Source of the DNA: Rhodospirillaceae bacterium | GTDB lineage: Bacteria > Pseudomonadota > Alphaproteobacteria > CACIAM-22H2 | Assembly: GCA_022843945.1 (NCBI GenBank) | Contig: JALHMR010000030.1 | Coordinates: 1 to 58,173, forward strand | DNA: 58,173 nucleotides | Direction: 5' to 3' | Shown here: piece by piece, positions 43,697-53,503 of the stretch | Numbering within the stretch: the first letter of the stretch is position 1 | Layout: each line of letters opens with the position of its first letter | Notes under the pieces: generated by a model | Seen by the model: only the letters and a program-made list of their open reading frames with translations | Databases searched by the model: none | Told to the model about the DNA's origin: nothing | Made by a program: the position numbers and the translations under genes

Positions 43697-44130
43697 TCCT
43701 CGGTCTCGGCAGCGATCTCGTTGATATCACGCGCATTGCCGCGACGCTGGAGCGCTACGGCGAGCGCTTCATCAACCGCGTCTTCACGCCGGTGGAGCGG
43801 GCCAAATGCGAGGGAAGGGCGGCGCGCGCCGAAGGTTACGCGCGACGCTTCGCCGCCAAGGAGGCCTGCGCCAAGGCCCTGGGTACCGGCTTCCGCCGCG
43901 GTGTCTACTGGCGCGATCTGGGCGTGGTTAATCTGCCGGGCGGGCGGCCGACCATGCGCCTGACCGGCGGGGCGCTGGCGCATCTGAACGCGCTGCTGCC
44001 GCCGGGTATGGAGGCGCGTATCGATGTTTCGCTCACCGATGAGCCGCCGATGGCGCAGGCGATCGTCATCATCTCGGCGGTGCCATCCAATTCATTGATG
44101 GGCGCTCAGCAAACAGGCAAGAGCCGCTAA
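43693..44130 (+). CDS. acpS: Holo-[acyl-carrier-protein] synthase
   Basis: A 145-residue phosphopantetheinyl transferase that activates acyl carrier protein. Asp8 lies in [29 protein letters not shown] follows, and the second metal site is [16 protein letters not shown]. The family length is usually about 125-135; the last 20 residues ([14 protein letters not shown]) are extra. It starts inside the end of the vWA gene by a four-base overlap. Confidence 0.95.
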   Translation: MILGLGSDLVDITRIAATLERYGERFINRVFTPVERAKCEGRAARAEGYARRFAAKEACAKALGTGFRRGVYWRDLGVVNLPGGRPTMRLTGGALAHLNALLPPGMEARIDVSLTDEPPMAQAIVIISAVPSNSLMGAQQTGKSR

Positions 44131-44150
44131 AGTCCGCGTTAACCCTTGAG

Positions 44151-44178
44151 GCGGGATAACTGCTTGGCAAAATCCCGC
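44151..44178 (+). promoter_or_regulatory. Inverted repeat before the unknown gene pair
   Basis: GCGGGAT (44151-44157), 14 bases, ATCCCGC (44172-44178). It overlaps weak promoter boxes TTGGCA (44164-44169) and TAGAGT (44186-44191), 25 bases ahead of the start codon. It may be an operator for the pair that follows. Inference only. Confidence 0.35.
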
Positions 44179-44215
44179 AATTAGCTAGAGTCCGGGCCCG
44201 GGGACCCCTGCCGCA

Positions 44216-45355
44216 ATGACCGTCACAGCCGCTGCGCAAAAGCACGACAATTTTTGGCCCGCTACGTTCCAGGAACGTGGCGCCGTCGTGCCGTTCACCA
44301 CGCCGGTTCTGGCGTTCTCGCGCGTGCGGCAACAGGAGGAGCGCGGCCTCGAGCTTCTCGTTCCCGGCCTGGCCGGCGGCCGTGACACCTACATCATCCC
44401 GTGGCGCAGCCTGCCGTCGGTCTTTGTGATGACCGTGCACGATCGCGTGCTGCGCGAGGAGATCGAGGTTCTGCCGGCCTCCAACCCCGGTGACATCCGC
44501 CACGCGTCTCTCAAGGTCGAAAGCACCGGCCTCGCGGGATCGAACAACGCCCAGGCCGCGAAGCAGGCGACCGGCGACGACGACAGTGAAAAGCTGCTGA
44601 CCAATTTCTTCCTCGTCACGGAGGCGGTGAAGCAGCTCTCCGGCGGGAAGCTGCAGATCGGACCGGCCGACCTGACGCACGACGCCGGCCGCGCCAACAT
44701 CAAGGCGATCCTGTCGCGCATCGCCGCCATGTTCCGTCTCAATGCGGACGAATTTTACGCACGGCTGGAGAGCTGGGCCGGCACGGTGGCGCCGATCGGC
44801 GTGCCGGGCCTGAACTACACCTGTCGCCTGCGCCAGCTCATCGCCGATATCGCCGACTACGCCGACGACCTCGAGACCTGGAGCGACCGGGATCTGTCGG
44901 ATGTGAGCGACAGCGCCCGCGTCTGCGTGCGCATTGCCGAGGAAACCTCCAGCACGGCGCGCACCATCGCCACCGGCGTCGATCGCTACGCCGAGGACAT
45001 GCGTGGCACCTTCGCCGACTGGGAAGGCAACCTCACGCGCCTCCAGGCGCTGATGGAGAAGCTGTCTTGGATCCTCGATGGCTGGCGCCCGATCGTCACG
45101 CTGTGGCGCGAGACCGACCGCGGTAACCGCGAGATGGCACAGGACGCCGTTGCCGAGATGCTGCGGCTGATGCCGGTGATGCCGCGCCGCGAGGTTGGCA
45201 GCCGCGCCCGGCGTACCTGGGGTGATCTCAGCCAGTCGCTCTACCGCACGCGGGTGCGGACGCACGAAGACTGGCTGTCGGGAAAAGTCGATATCGAGCT
45301 GGTGCTGCGCCTCGAGCGCTTCAAGGCGATTGGTCATGAGAGACAAAAGCGATGA
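44216..45355 (+). CDS. Uncharacterised protein, first of a two-gene pair (379 aa)
   Basis: A 379-residue soluble protein that I do not recognise. The N-terminal 90 residues look beta-rich (VPFTTPVLAFSRVRQQEERG, YIIPWRSLPSVFVMTVHD). A charged low-complexity segment around residues 100-125 (AQAAKQATGDDDSEKLL) leads to a long helical half with LRQLIADIADYADDLETWSD and KLSWILDGWRPIVTLWRETD. There is no signal peptide or membrane span. It overlaps the next gene by 20 bases, so they probably work together. It lies between acpS and lepB, which are usually close neighbours. Confidence 0.7.
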   Translation: MTVTAAAQKHDNFWPATFQERGAVVPFTTPVLAFSRVRQQEERGLELLVPGLAGGRDTYIIPWRSLPSVFVMTVHDRVLREEIEVLPASNPGDIRHASLKVESTGLAGSNNAQAAKQATGDDDSEKLLTNFFLVTEAVKQLSGGKLQIGPADLTHDAGRANIKAILSRIAAMFRLNADEFYARLESWAGTVAPIGVPGLNYTCRLRQLIADIADYADDLETWSDRDLSDVSDSARVCVRIAEETSSTARTIATGVDRYAEDMRGTFADWEGNLTRLQALMEKLSWILDGWRPIVTLWRETDRGNREMAQDAVAEMLRLMPVMPRREVGSRARRTWGDLSQSLYRTRVRTHEDWLSGKVDIELVLRLERFKAIGHERQKR

Positions 45356-46775
45356 GCTGACGCTCATCGAGCAGCGCCTTACCAAGCTTCCGCCGTCAAA
45401 GTTCCGGGAAATCGTCGCGGTTCTCGAGGAGAGCCGTTCCGATTTCGGCGGCCGCGGCCCGGCCGAAGCCCTGATCTCCAAGATGCGCCCCCGCCTGGTG
45501 CGCATGAAGCTGGCCCGCAAGCTGACACTGCAGCGCCTGTTCTGCCGGCCGTTCGAGGAATTGCTGACCGACGATCCCGAGCCCAAGGGCATCGGTACCC
45601 AGGTCTCCCGCCGCTCCATCGAGCCCTGCTGGCGGCTGTTCGTCGATCGGGCGGATGCCAAGAAGCTGCAGCGCATCGCCGCCAACCTGCGGGTCTGCAG
45701 CGCCGACGAGGGCCGCAAGATTGAACGCATCGGGCGGCAGCTCTGGGCCTATGCCACGATCGTGCTGCGCCAGGCCGTCGGCTCGCGCAACAAGGAGCCG
45801 GGCGCGGTGCTGACCGAGCTCAGCGAGCGCGCCTATCGCGACATCCTCTTCATCGCCGATTTCCTGGAAGTCGCCGACGTCATGCAGGAGCTCAAGCGCA
45901 AGCTTGGGCGCCGCCCGCTGCGCAAGGCGGGCGAGGAGCATATGGACGCCATCGTCACCGCGCTCGAGGCGGTGAACGGCGTCAATCGCGAGCACCAGCA
46001 TATCGTCATCGACCTTCTGCTCGCTTGGCTCAAGCGGCCGTCGGATATCGTGGCCATCGTCGACCGCATCGCCTCACGTGCCAAGTCGGAGATCGACGAG
46101 GATTCGCTGACCCTGGCCGGCGAGGCGCTAGTCGAGGATGTCGAGGAGCAGCTCCGCTCGGTGACCGGGCTGACCGCCAAGACCAACGAGCGCGCGGACC
46201 TGGTGCGTGGCCTGCGCGGCTGCGTGAGCGACGTCATCGGCGCGCACGGGGCCTTCCAGAACCGCGGCAGCCCCACGGCCATGCGTCGTCTCGACCGTAT
46301 CCGCGGCAAGGTGGCCGCCCTGGTGGAGCAGCACGTGCTGCGCGAGGCCGACGACCGGGTCCTCACGGCGGTACCCCACCCCCCGCCCAAGGTCGGCGCG
46401 CCCGAAGTCTCGAATGTCATGCCGATCGTGGCCCTCGAAGCCCCCCCGGATCCGGAGCGGGTGCAGGCCGCCGAGGACCAGGCCATCGCCCTGCGCCTGT
46501 GCGTCAAGTACGCCGACGAGCTGGGGCTGCAGGCCGAGTTTTTCGACAACATCGAGAACCTTGGCCGGGCCATCGAAGACCGGGCGCGCTGGGCGGCCGC
46601 CCGCCTGGATTACAACTCCCTGAACGTGGAGCGCCGCGAGGCGGCGGCGGCCCATTTCTACGTGGCCATCCGCGTGCTGGAGCTGGTGGCGGGGTCGGAA
46701 CGGGCGGACAATCTGCGGCGCCAGCTGATGGGGCGCTTCGTCCCGCCGCCGTCGGCGACCAGTTCCGCCGCCTGA
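45336..46775 (+). CDS. Uncharacterised helical protein, second of a two-gene pair (479 aa)
   Basis: A 479-residue mostly helical, charged protein with no signal peptide or membrane span and no family I recognise. Features include FCRPFEELLTDDPEPKGIGT, ISRPSIEP-like SRRSIEPCWRLFVDRADAKK, and a middle with repeated amphipathic helices (RADLVRGLRGCVSDVIGAHG). A Pro-rich linker at about 350 (VPHPPPKVGAPE) separates a C-terminal helical domain. I chose the ATG at 45336, inside the end of the first gene; a longer frame has no support. Confidence 0.7.
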   Translation: MRDKSDELTLIEQRLTKLPPSKFREIVAVLEESRSDFGGRGPAEALISKMRPRLVRMKLARKLTLQRLFCRPFEELLTDDPEPKGIGTQVSRRSIEPCWRLFVDRADAKKLQRIAANLRVCSADEGRKIERIGRQLWAYATIVLRQAVGSRNKEPGAVLTELSERAYRDILFIADFLEVADVMQELKRKLGRRPLRKAGEEHMDAIVTALEAVNGVNREHQHIVIDLLLAWLKRPSDIVAIVDRIASRAKSEIDEDSLTLAGEALVEDVEEQLRSVTGLTAKTNERADLVRGLRGCVSDVIGAHGAFQNRGSPTAMRRLDRIRGKVAALVEQHVLREADDRVLTAVPHPPPKVGAPEVSNVMPIVALEAPPDPERVQAAEDQAIALRLCVKYADELGLQAEFFDNIENLGRAIEDRARWAAARLDYNSLNVERREAAAAHFYVAIRVLELVAGSERADNLRRQLMGRFVPPPSATSSAA

Positions 46776-46894
46776 GGCCGGGCCAAGCCGGGCTGTTCAC
46801 TTGACACCCGGGGCGCGGCAAGGCTTGATCCCCCTCGATTTTACGGCCGGGACGACCCTCGATTCCCGTGTTGTCCTCGAACTCCAGGAGCTCC

Positions 46895-47632
46895 ATGCAG
46901 CGCAAGGCCTCGGGCGGGGTCGTCGAGCTGGTCAAGACCGTCCTCATCGCGCTTCTTATCGCCTTCGGTATCCGAACGATCGCGTTTGAGCCGTTCAACA
47001 TTCCTTCCGGCTCGATGGTCCCGACGCTCCTGATCGGGGACTACCTTTTCGTCTCCAAATACTCGTACGGATACAGCACGTATTCGCTGCCCTACGGCGT
47101 GCGGCTGTTCTCGGGACGCGTTTTCGGGCGCGAGCCGGACCGCGGCGACGTGGCTGTGTTCAAGCTGCCGCGCGACAACCGGACCGACTACATCAAGCGG
47201 ATCATCGGCCTGCCCGGCGACCGCGTCCAGGTTCGCGCCGGCATGCTCTACATCAATGGCGAGGCGGTGAAACGCGAGCGCATCGAGGATTTCATCGATC
47301 GCGACGGGCCGGTCGCCATCCGTACCCCGCAGTTCATGGAGACCCTGCCCAACGGCCGCCGCCACCGCATCCTCGAGGTCAGCGACAACGGGCCGCTCGA
47401 CGACACGCCGGTCTACACGGTGCCCGCCGGCCACTATTTCGCCATGGGCGACAACCGCGACAATTCGCTCGACAGCCGCGTGCAGAGTGCGGTGGGTTTC
47501 ATCCCGGCCGAGAACCTGGTCGGTCGCGCCGAGTTCCTCTTTTTCTCCACCGACGGCAACGCGGCCTGGTACCAGTTCTGGAAGTGGCCGTCGTCGACAC
47601 GCTTCGTCCGCCTGTTCACCGGCATTAATTGA
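46895..47632 (+). CDS. lepB: Signal peptidase I
   Basis: A 245-residue membrane protease that removes signal peptides. One N-terminal span (VELVKTVLIALLIAFGIRTI) anchors it. The catalytic dyad is Ser40 in FNIPSGSMVPTL and Lys101 in DYIKRIIGLPGDRV. The last box is MGDNRDNSLDSR. The ATG at 46895 follows CCAGGAGCTCC; an in-frame upstream start is not supported. It heads the lepB-rnc-era-recO run. Confidence 0.97.
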   Translation: MQRKASGGVVELVKTVLIALLIAFGIRTIAFEPFNIPSGSMVPTLLIGDYLFVSKYSYGYSTYSLPYGVRLFSGRVFGREPDRGDVAVFKLPRDNRTDYIKRIIGLPGDRVQVRAGMLYINGEAVKRERIEDFIDRDGPVAIRTPQFMETLPNGRRHRILEVSDNGPLDDTPVYTVPAGHYFAMGDNRDNSLDSRVQSAVGFIPAENLVGRAEFLFFSTDGNAAWYQFWKWPSSTRFVRLFTGIN

Positions 47633-47645
47633 CCGGGGCGGCGCC

Positions 47646-48374
47646 GTGACCAGGCGCAAGAGCGACCCGCGAGAGGCCGAGCTGGGGACCCTCGAGAAGG
47701 CCCTCGGCCATCGCTTTGCCGATCCGACGCTGCTGCGCTCCGCGCTTGCCCATTCGAGCCTCGCGCGTCGACCGGGCGGTGCTGTCCCGGTCGACGGTTT
47801 CGACCGCCTGGAGTTCCTCGGGGATCGCGTGGTCGGGCTGGTTGCCGCAGAGCTGCTGCTCGCCCGTTATCCCGAGGACGGCGAAGGCGACATCGCGCGC
47901 CGCTACGCCGCCCTGGTCAACAAGGACAGCCTGGCGCGCCTGGCGCGGGCCATGGATCTTGGCCGCTTTCTCCAGCTGTCGCCCGGCGAGAAGCAGGCGG
48001 GCGGCAGCGACAACCCGGCCGTGCTGGCGGATGCATTCGAAGCGGTGGTCGCCGCTCTTTACCGGGACGGGGGCTGGGCGCAGGCGCAGGCCTTCCTCGT
48101 CGATCGTTTCGGTGCGATGGTCGAAGAACTGGCGGTGCCGCCGCAGGACGCCAAGACGGCCTTGCAGGAATGGGCGCAGTCGCGCGGCCGCAGCCTGCCG
48201 GTCTATCGCACGCTCAAGATGAGCGGGCTGGCGCACCGGCCGCTGATCGAAGTCGAGGTGAAGATCGAAGGATTGCCGCCGTCCACCGCGAGCGGACCGT
48301 CGCGCCGGGCGGCCGAGCAGGCTGCGGCGGCGGCCCTGCTCGAACGGGCGCGCCGCGAAGGCGGGAAGACATGA
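47646..48374 (+). CDS. rnc: Ribonuclease III
   Basis: A 242-residue double-strand RNA nuclease for rRNA and mRNA processing. The signature is RLEFLGDRVVGLVAAELL (Glu56, Asp60), the second catalytic region is DAFEAVVAALYRDGGW, and a dsRNA-binding domain ends the protein (TALQEWAQSRGRSLPVYRTL, SRRAAEQAAAAALLERA). It starts at GTG 47646, 13 bases after lepB; the ribosome binding site is weak (GGGGCGG). Its stop overlaps era by four bases. Confidence 0.96.
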   Translation: MTRRKSDPREAELGTLEKALGHRFADPTLLRSALAHSSLARRPGGAVPVDGFDRLEFLGDRVVGLVAAELLLARYPEDGEGDIARRYAALVNKDSLARLARAMDLGRFLQLSPGEKQAGGSDNPAVLADAFEAVVAALYRDGGWAQAQAFLVDRFGAMVEELAVPPQDAKTALQEWAQSRGRSLPVYRTLKMSGLAHRPLIEVEVKIEGLPPSTASGPSRRAAEQAAAAALLERARREGGKT

Positions 48375-49285
48375 GCAAGCAGGCCCAGACGGAAACGCGG
48401 TGCGGTGTCGTGGCGGTGATGGGCGCCCCCAATGCCGGCAAGTCGACCCTGGTCAACCGCATGGTCGGCAGCAAGGTGTCGATCGTCAGCCCCAAGGTGC
48501 AGACGACGCGCACCAAGGTGACCGGTATCGCCATGGAAGGCCGGGCACAGATCATCCTGCTCGACACACCGGGGGTGTTCGCGCCCAAGCGGCGCCTCGA
48601 CCGCGCCATGGTCGATGCCGCCTGGCGCAGCGCCGGCGACGCCGACGTCGTGCTGGTGCTGGTCGATGCCAGGCGCGGCCTCGACGAGGAGACGCAGGCC
48701 ATCGCCGCCGGCCTCGCCCAGCGCAAGATCGCCGCGGCCCTGGCGCTCAACAAGATCGACCTGGTGAAGCCGCCGGCGCTGCTTGCCCTGACGGCGAAGC
48801 TCAACGAGCTGCACAAGTTCACCGACACCTTCATGATCTCGGCCGAGAACGGCGACGGCGTCGCCGATCTCAAGCGTGAACTTGCCGGACGGCTGCCCCA
48901 GGGGCCGTTCCTCTATCCCGAGGACGACCTCACGGACATGCCGGCGCGGCTGCTGGCGGCCGAGGTGACGCGCGAGCACGCCTTCCGCCAGCTGCGCGAG
49001 GAGCTGCCCTACAGCCTGACGGTGGAGACCGAAAGCTGGGAGGAGCAGAAGGACGGTAGCGCCAAGGTCAACCAGGTCGTCTTCGTGCGCAAGGAAGGCC
49101 AGCGCAAGATCGTCATCGGCGAGGGCGGGGCGCGCATCAAGGCCATCGGCTCGGCCTCGCGGGCGGAGCTGCAGCGCATCCTCGAGCGCAAGCTGCACCT
49201 CTTTCTGCACGTCAAGGTCTCTGAGAAATGGGACGAGGAGCGCGACTACTTCAAGTCCTGGGGCCTGGAGTACGACGCGAAATAG
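48371..49285 (+). CDS. era: GTPase Era
   Basis: A 304-residue GTPase needed for 16S rRNA maturation and 30S assembly. The P-loop is GAPNAGKS at 18-25, the switch region is KVQTTRTKVTGI, G3 is LLDTPGVFAP, and G4 is NKIDLV. The C-terminal KH domain has VFVRKEGQRKIVIGEGGARI. The ATG overlaps the rnc stop (ATGA), as expected for coupling. Confidence 0.97.
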   Translation: MSKQAQTETRCGVVAVMGAPNAGKSTLVNRMVGSKVSIVSPKVQTTRTKVTGIAMEGRAQIILLDTPGVFAPKRRLDRAMVDAAWRSAGDADVVLVLVDARRGLDEETQAIAAGLAQRKIAAALALNKIDLVKPPALLALTAKLNELHKFTDTFMISAENGDGVADLKRELAGRLPQGPFLYPEDDLTDMPARLLAAEVTREHAFRQLREELPYSLTVETESWEEQKDGSAKVNQVVFVRKEGQRKIVIGEGGARIKAIGSASRAELQRILERKLHLFLHVKVSEKWDEERDYFKSWGLEYDAK

Positions 49286-49290
49286 CCGAC

Positions 49291-49680
49291 TCAGCGCTGG
49301 CGTGTCGCCGTCCAGCCGATGTCGCAGAAGACGTCCGGCGAGTTGAAGCGGATCGAGCCGCTGGCCGTGGCGGCGGTGAACTGACCGCTGCCGCGACCCA
49401 GATGCGCGAACGGCCCGTCGGCAAAAAACGTCGCCTTGCCGTCGGGTGCGACCTGGCCGGTGAGGTTGAAGGTGCCGCGGGTGTGGCCGAGCGTGCCGCC
49501 GATATTGCCTTGCTGCACGGTCAGGGTCCGCCAGACGAGCTGCGAGCAGAACGGATCGGCGGAGCGGGCGCCTTGCAACTGCCAGGTGCCATCGAAGGCA
49601 GCCGGCGCCTGAGCGAAGGCCGGCAGACCGCCGAGAATGTGCAGGAAGCCGGCCAGGGCCAGGGTGCGGGCGCCGCTCAT
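49291..49680 (-). CDS. Small exported protein of unknown function (129 aa)
   Basis: A 129-residue protein with a clear signal peptide (ARTLALAGFLHILGGLPAFA then QA). The mature part looks beta-rich with two cysteines that may pair (DPFCSQLVWR and PDVFCDIGW) and resembles small periplasmic lipocalin-like domains only in general character (FDGTWQLQG, ASGSIRFNS). It lies on the minus strand between era and recO and breaks up that conserved run. I chose the ATG at 49680; an upstream ATG at 49731 overlaps the recO start. Confidence 0.65.
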   Translation of the reverse strand: MSGARTLALAGFLHILGGLPAFAQAPAAFDGTWQLQGARSADPFCSQLVWRTLTVQQGNIGGTLGHTRGTFNLTGQVAPDGKATFFADGPFAHLGRGSGQFTAATASGSIRFNSPDVFCDIGWTATRQR

Positions 49681-49729
49681 GGGCAGAGATTGGCTACCGG
49701 CCACCGGGGAATCAAGGTAAGTCGTCGCC

Positions 49730-50479
49730 ATGGACTGGAGCGATCAGGGCATCGTGCTGACCCGCCGCCACCATGGCGAGGCGGCGGCGATTGTCACCCT
49801 GCTGACCCGCGAGCACGGGCGCCACGCCGGGCTGGTGCGCGGCGGCGGCGGCAAGCGGGCCGCGGCCCTCTACCAGTCCGGAAATCTCCTGGCCGCGCGC
49901 TGGCGCGGCCGCCTCTCCGAACACCTGGGTATGTTTACCACCGAGCTCGTGCAGAGCTTCGCGGCCCGCGCCCTCGACGACGCGGTCCGGCTGGGCGGTG
50001 TCTCCGCGGCGTGCGCCATCCTCGAGGCGACCCTGCCGGAGCGTGAACCGCATGCCGGCCTGTTCGACGCGACACTGGCCCTGCTGCATTCCATCGACAG
50101 CGCGCCGGACGCTGCGGCCTGGGGAGCCGAGTACGTGCGCTGGGAATGCATCTGCCTCGGCGAGCTCGGCTTCGGTCTCGATCTTGAAAGCTGCGCGGTA
50201 ACCGGCGAGCGGGGCGACCTCGCCTATGTCTCGCCGCGCACCGGGCGGGCGGTGAGCAGCACCGCCGGCACGCCCTACGCGGAGCGCCTGTTCAAGCTGC
50301 CCGGGTTCTTTGACGGCGTCACGGCACCCGAGCCGGGCGCCATCGCCGAAGGCTTGCGGCTCACCGGGCACTTCCTGGAGCGGCATGTCCTGTCGCCGCA
50401 CGGCCGCCGGGTACCGGCCGCCCGTACGCGATTTGTTGATCGCTGGCGGCGTTCCGCTACTATATCTGGTAATCCCTGA
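49730..50479 (+). CDS. recO: DNA repair protein RecO
   Basis: A 249-residue recombination mediator that helps RecA load on SSB-coated DNA. The OB-fold N-terminus (WSDQGIVLTRRHHGEAAAIV, LLTREHGRHAGLVRG) and the middle (ERLFKLPGFF, LTGHFLERHVLSPHGRRVPA) are as in the family. The zinc-binding cysteines of some RecO proteins are not all present. It follows era, with the small exported gene on the other strand between them. Confidence 0.93.
   Translation: MDWSDQGIVLTRRHHGEAAAIVTLLTREHGRHAGLVRGGGGKRAAALYQSGNLLAARWRGRLSEHLGMFTTELVQSFAARALDDAVRLGGVSAACAILEATLPEREPHAGLFDATLALLHSIDSAPDAAAWGAEYVRWECICLGELGFGLDLESCAVTGERGDLAYVSPRTGRAVSSTAGTPYAERLFKLPGFFDGVTAPEPGAIAEGLRLTGHFLERHVLSPHGRRVPAARTRFVDRWRRSATISGNP
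50436..50463 (+). promoter_or_regulatory. Candidate parC promoter inside recO
   Basis: TTGATC (50436-50441), 16 bases, TACTAT (50458-50463), each about four of six consensus matches, lie 40 bases ahead of the parC ATG. Pattern match only. Confidence 0.35.
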
Positions 50480-50502
50480 TCCCGAATTTTACGGACTAAC
50501 CG

Positions 50503-52731
50503 ATGGCCAAACCTGCCACCCCGCCGCCGCCGGCCAACGAAATCCGGCCCGTGCCGCTCGCCGATGCGCTGGGCGAGCGCTACCTGTCCTACGCGCTGTC
50601 GACCATCATGTCGCGCTCGCTGCCCGATGTGCGCGATGGCCTCAAGCCGGTGCACCGGCGCCTGCTCTACGCCATGCAGCAGCTGAAGCTCGACCCGGCC
50701 TCGGGCTTCAAGAAATGCGCCCGCGTGGTCGGCGACGTCATCGGTAAATATCATCCGCATGGCGACGTGGCGGTCTACGACGCGCTGGTGCGCCTGGCCC
50801 AGGAATTCGCCCAGCGCTACACCCTGGTCGACGGGCAGGGGAACTTCGGCAATATCGACGGCGATAACGCGGCGGCCATGCGCTACACCGAGGCGCGGCT
50901 GACGGCGGTGGCGCAGGAACTGCTCACCGGCATCGACGAGGACACCGTCGATTTCCGCACCACCTATGATGGCGAGGGCGAGGAGCCGGTGGTCCTGCCG
51001 GCGCGCTTCCCCAACCTGCTGGCCAATGGCTCCAACGGTATCGCCGTCGGCATGGCCACCAGCATCCCGCCGCACAACGCCGGCGAGATCTGCGCCGCGC
51101 TGCTCCATCTGATCAAGTTCCCCAAGGCGCATATCTCCAAACTCGTCGAGCTGATGCCGGGTCCGGATTTCCCGACCGGCGGCATCCTGGCCGAGACGCG
51201 CGAGACCATCGAGCAGGCCTATGCCAGCGGCCGCGGCTCGGTGCGCGTGCGCGCCAAATGGGCGGTGGAAAAGACCGGCCTCGGCCAGTACCAGATCGTG
51301 GTCACCGAGATTCCCTACCAGGTCGCGAAGTCCCGTCTCATCGAGAAGATCGCCGAGCTCCTGCAGGAGAAGAAGCTGGCGATGCTGGCCGACATCCACG
51401 ATGAGTCGGCCGAGGACGTGCGCCTGGTGCTCGAGCCCAAGAGCCGCAACGTCGATCCGGCGGTGCTGATGGAATCGCTGTTCCGCCAGACCGAGCTCGA
51501 GGCACGCATCCCGATCAACATGAACGTGCTGGGCTCCGACGGCGTGCCGCGCGTCATGAACCTGCGCGAGGTGCTGCAGGAGTTCCTCGACCACCGCCAC
51601 CAGGTCCTGATCCGGCGCTCGAAGTTCCGCCTCGGGAATATCGACCGGCGGTTGGAGATCCTCGAAGGCTACCTGGTCGCCTACCTCAACATTGACGCAG
51701 TCATCAAGATCATCCGCACGCAGGACGATCCCAAGGCGGCGATGATCAAGAAGTGGAAGCTGACCGAGAACCAGGCCGACGCCATCCTCAACATGCGCCT
51801 GCGCGCCCTGCGCAAGCTCGAGGAGATCGAGATTAAGCGCGAGCACGATGGGCTCTCGGCCGAGAAGAAGGAGCTCGCCCGCCTGCTCAAGGACGAGGAC
51901 CGGCGCTGGGCGGCGATCGGCGACGAGATCAAGGATATCCGGGCCAAGTACGGCGAGAAGACCGCGCTCGGCAAGCGCCGCACCGAGATCGGCGATGCGC
52001 CGGTCGCCGTCGTGGTGCCGATCGAGGCGCTGATCGAGCGCGAGCCGGTCACCGTCGTCGTCTCGCAAAAGGGCTGGGTGCGCGCCTTCAAGGGCCACAT
52101 GGACGACAAGGCGATCGACGAGGTCCGCTACAAGGAAGGCGACGGGCCGCGCTTCGCCATGCGCGCCGAGAGCACCGACAAGCTGCTGGTCTTCGCCACC
52201 AACGGCCGCTTCTACATGATCCCGGGCGACAAGCTGCCGCGCGGCCGCGGCGACGGCGAGAACCTCAAGATGCTGGTCGACATGGGTAACGAGGCCGACT
52301 TCGTCGAGCTGTTGATGTTCAAGGGCGGGCGCAAGTTCCTGGTCGCGGCCAGCGACGGGCGGGGTTTCGTCGTGCCCGAGGACGAGGTCGTGGCGCAGAC
52401 CCGCGCCGGCAAGCAGGTGCTCAACGTCGGTGAGGGGGTGATGGCCCGCGCCATGGCCCTCGTCGAAGGCGACACGGTCGCGGTGATCGGCAAGAACCGC
52501 AAGCTGCTGCTCTTCCCGCTGACCGAACTGCCGGAGATGAGCCGCGGCCGCGGCGTCACCCTGCAGAAATCCAAGGGCGGTGAGCTGGATTCCGTGCGCA
52601 CCTTCACCCTCAGTGCGGGCTGGCCGGTCGGCTTCAAGGACAGCGACAAGAAGGAGAACGCGCCCAAGAACTGGATGGGGGTACGCGGCCAGGCCGGCCT
52701 GCTGCCGCCCAAGGGCTTCCGCTTTGGCTGA
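50503..52731 (+). CDS. parC: DNA topoisomerase IV subunit A
   Basis: A 742-residue type IIA topoisomerase subunit that decatenates chromosomes with Par[21 protein letters not shown] at the start, the quinolone-resistance region [13 protein letters not shown], and catalytic Tyr128 in [10 protein letters not shown] are present. The short C-terminal domain (about 500-742), with a [17 protein letters not shown]-type beta-pinwheel repeat and no GyrA-box, favours ParC over GyrA. Confidence 0.95.
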   Translation: MAKPATPPPPANEIRPVPLADALGERYLSYALSTIMSRSLPDVRDGLKPVHRRLLYAMQQLKLDPASGFKKCARVVGDVIGKYHPHGDVAVYDALVRLAQEFAQRYTLVDGQGNFGNIDGDNAAAMRYTEARLTAVAQELLTGIDEDTVDFRTTYDGEGEEPVVLPARFPNLLANGSNGIAVGMATSIPPHNAGEICAALLHLIKFPKAHISKLVELMPGPDFPTGGILAETRETIEQAYASGRGSVRVRAKWAVEKTGLGQYQIVVTEIPYQVAKSRLIEKIAELLQEKKLAMLADIHDESAEDVRLVLEPKSRNVDPAVLMESLFRQTELEARIPINMNVLGSDGVPRVMNLREVLQEFLDHRHQVLIRRSKFRLGNIDRRLEILEGYLVAYLNIDAVIKIIRTQDDPKAAMIKKWKLTENQADAILNMRLRALRKLEEIEIKREHDGLSAEKKELARLLKDEDRRWAAIGDEIKDIRAKYGEKTALGKRRTEIGDAPVAVVVPIEALIEREPVTVVVSQKGWVRAFKGHMDDKAIDEVRYKEGDGPRFAMRAESTDKLLVFATNGRFYMIPGDKLPRGRGDGENLKMLVDMGNEADFVELLMFKGGRKFLVAASDGRGFVVPEDEVVAQTRAGKQVLNVGEGVMARAMALVEGDTVAVIGKNRKLLLFPLTELPEMSRGRGVTLQKSKGGELDSVRTFTLSAGWPVGFKDSDKKENAPKNWMGVRGQAGLLPPKGFRFG

Positions 52732-52771
52732 CCACGCCCTATAACCAGCCGATCATCCGAGGAGACGCCGT

Positions 52772-53374
52772 ATGACCATCGCGACTGCCGTTCATCAACC
52801 GCTGATCGACCGCTTGTGGCCGGCCGCCGAGCGCCCCCTGGTGCGCCAGGCCATCCTCGTCGTGCTCGGCAGCTTGTTGATGTGGGCCTCGGCCAAGGCG
52901 CAGGTGCCGATGTGGCCGGTGCCGATGACCATGCAGTCCTTCGTCGTGCTGGTGATCGGCATGGGTTACGGCTCGCGCCTGGGCGCGGCGACCGTCGGCT
53001 TCTACCTGCTCGAGGGCGCTCTCGGCCTGCCGGTGTTCGCGGGCACGCCGGAGAAGGGCATCGGGCTTACCTACATGATGGGTCCCACCGGTGGCTATCT
53101 TTTGGGCTTCGTCCTGGCCGCGGCGACCGTGGGATGGCTGGCCGAGCGGGGGTGGGACCGCAACCTGCCGCTCGCCGTCACGGCCATGATCATCGGCACG
53201 ATCCTGCTCTTCGTGCCGGGCGTGGCCTGGCTGGCGGTGCTGATCGGCTTCTCCAAGGCCATCGCCGCCGGCCTGACGCCGTTCCTGCTCGCCTCGATCG
53301 TGAAGCTGGCCCTGGCGGCCGCCGTCATGCCCCTGGCCTGGCGCGCGATTGAGGCCCGGGAGAGCCGGCGTTAA
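52772..53374 (+). CDS. bioY: Biotin transporter BioY (ECF S-component)
   Basis: A 200-residue membrane protein with about six spans that binds biotin for uptake. AKAQVPMWPVPMTMQSFVVL, MGYGSRLGAATVGFYLLEGA, LGLPVFAG and MMGPTGGYLLGFVLAA are BioY signatures. No BioM or BioN genes are next to it, so it either works alone or shares an energising module encoded elsewhere. GGAGACGCC precedes the ATG. Confidence 0.93.
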   Translation: MTIATAVHQPLIDRLWPAAERPLVRQAILVVLGSLLMWASAKAQVPMWPVPMTMQSFVVLVIGMGYGSRLGAATVGFYLLEGALGLPVFAGTPEKGIGLTYMMGPTGGYLLGFVLAAATVGWLAERGWDRNLPLAVTAMIIGTILLFVPGVAWLAVLIGFSKAIAAGLTPFLLASIVKLALAAAVMPLAWRAIEARESRR

Positions 53375-53384
53375 CCAATCGCCG

Positions 53385-53400
53385 GCCCGCGATTGCGGGC
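53385..53400 (+). terminator. Weak terminator-like hairpin after bioY
   Basis: GCCCGC (53385-53390), GATT, GCGGGC (53395-53400) form a six-pair stem with no T-tract. It may reduce read-through from bioY. Confidence 0.35.
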
Positions 53401-53503
53401 TACTCAAACCCTTGGGAGTTGTACTATCTTCGCCCCAGGCTTGGGCGGGGAACAACGCCGATTGGCCTAAACATATAAACAATGGTGGAACGGAGGAGAC
53501 TTC

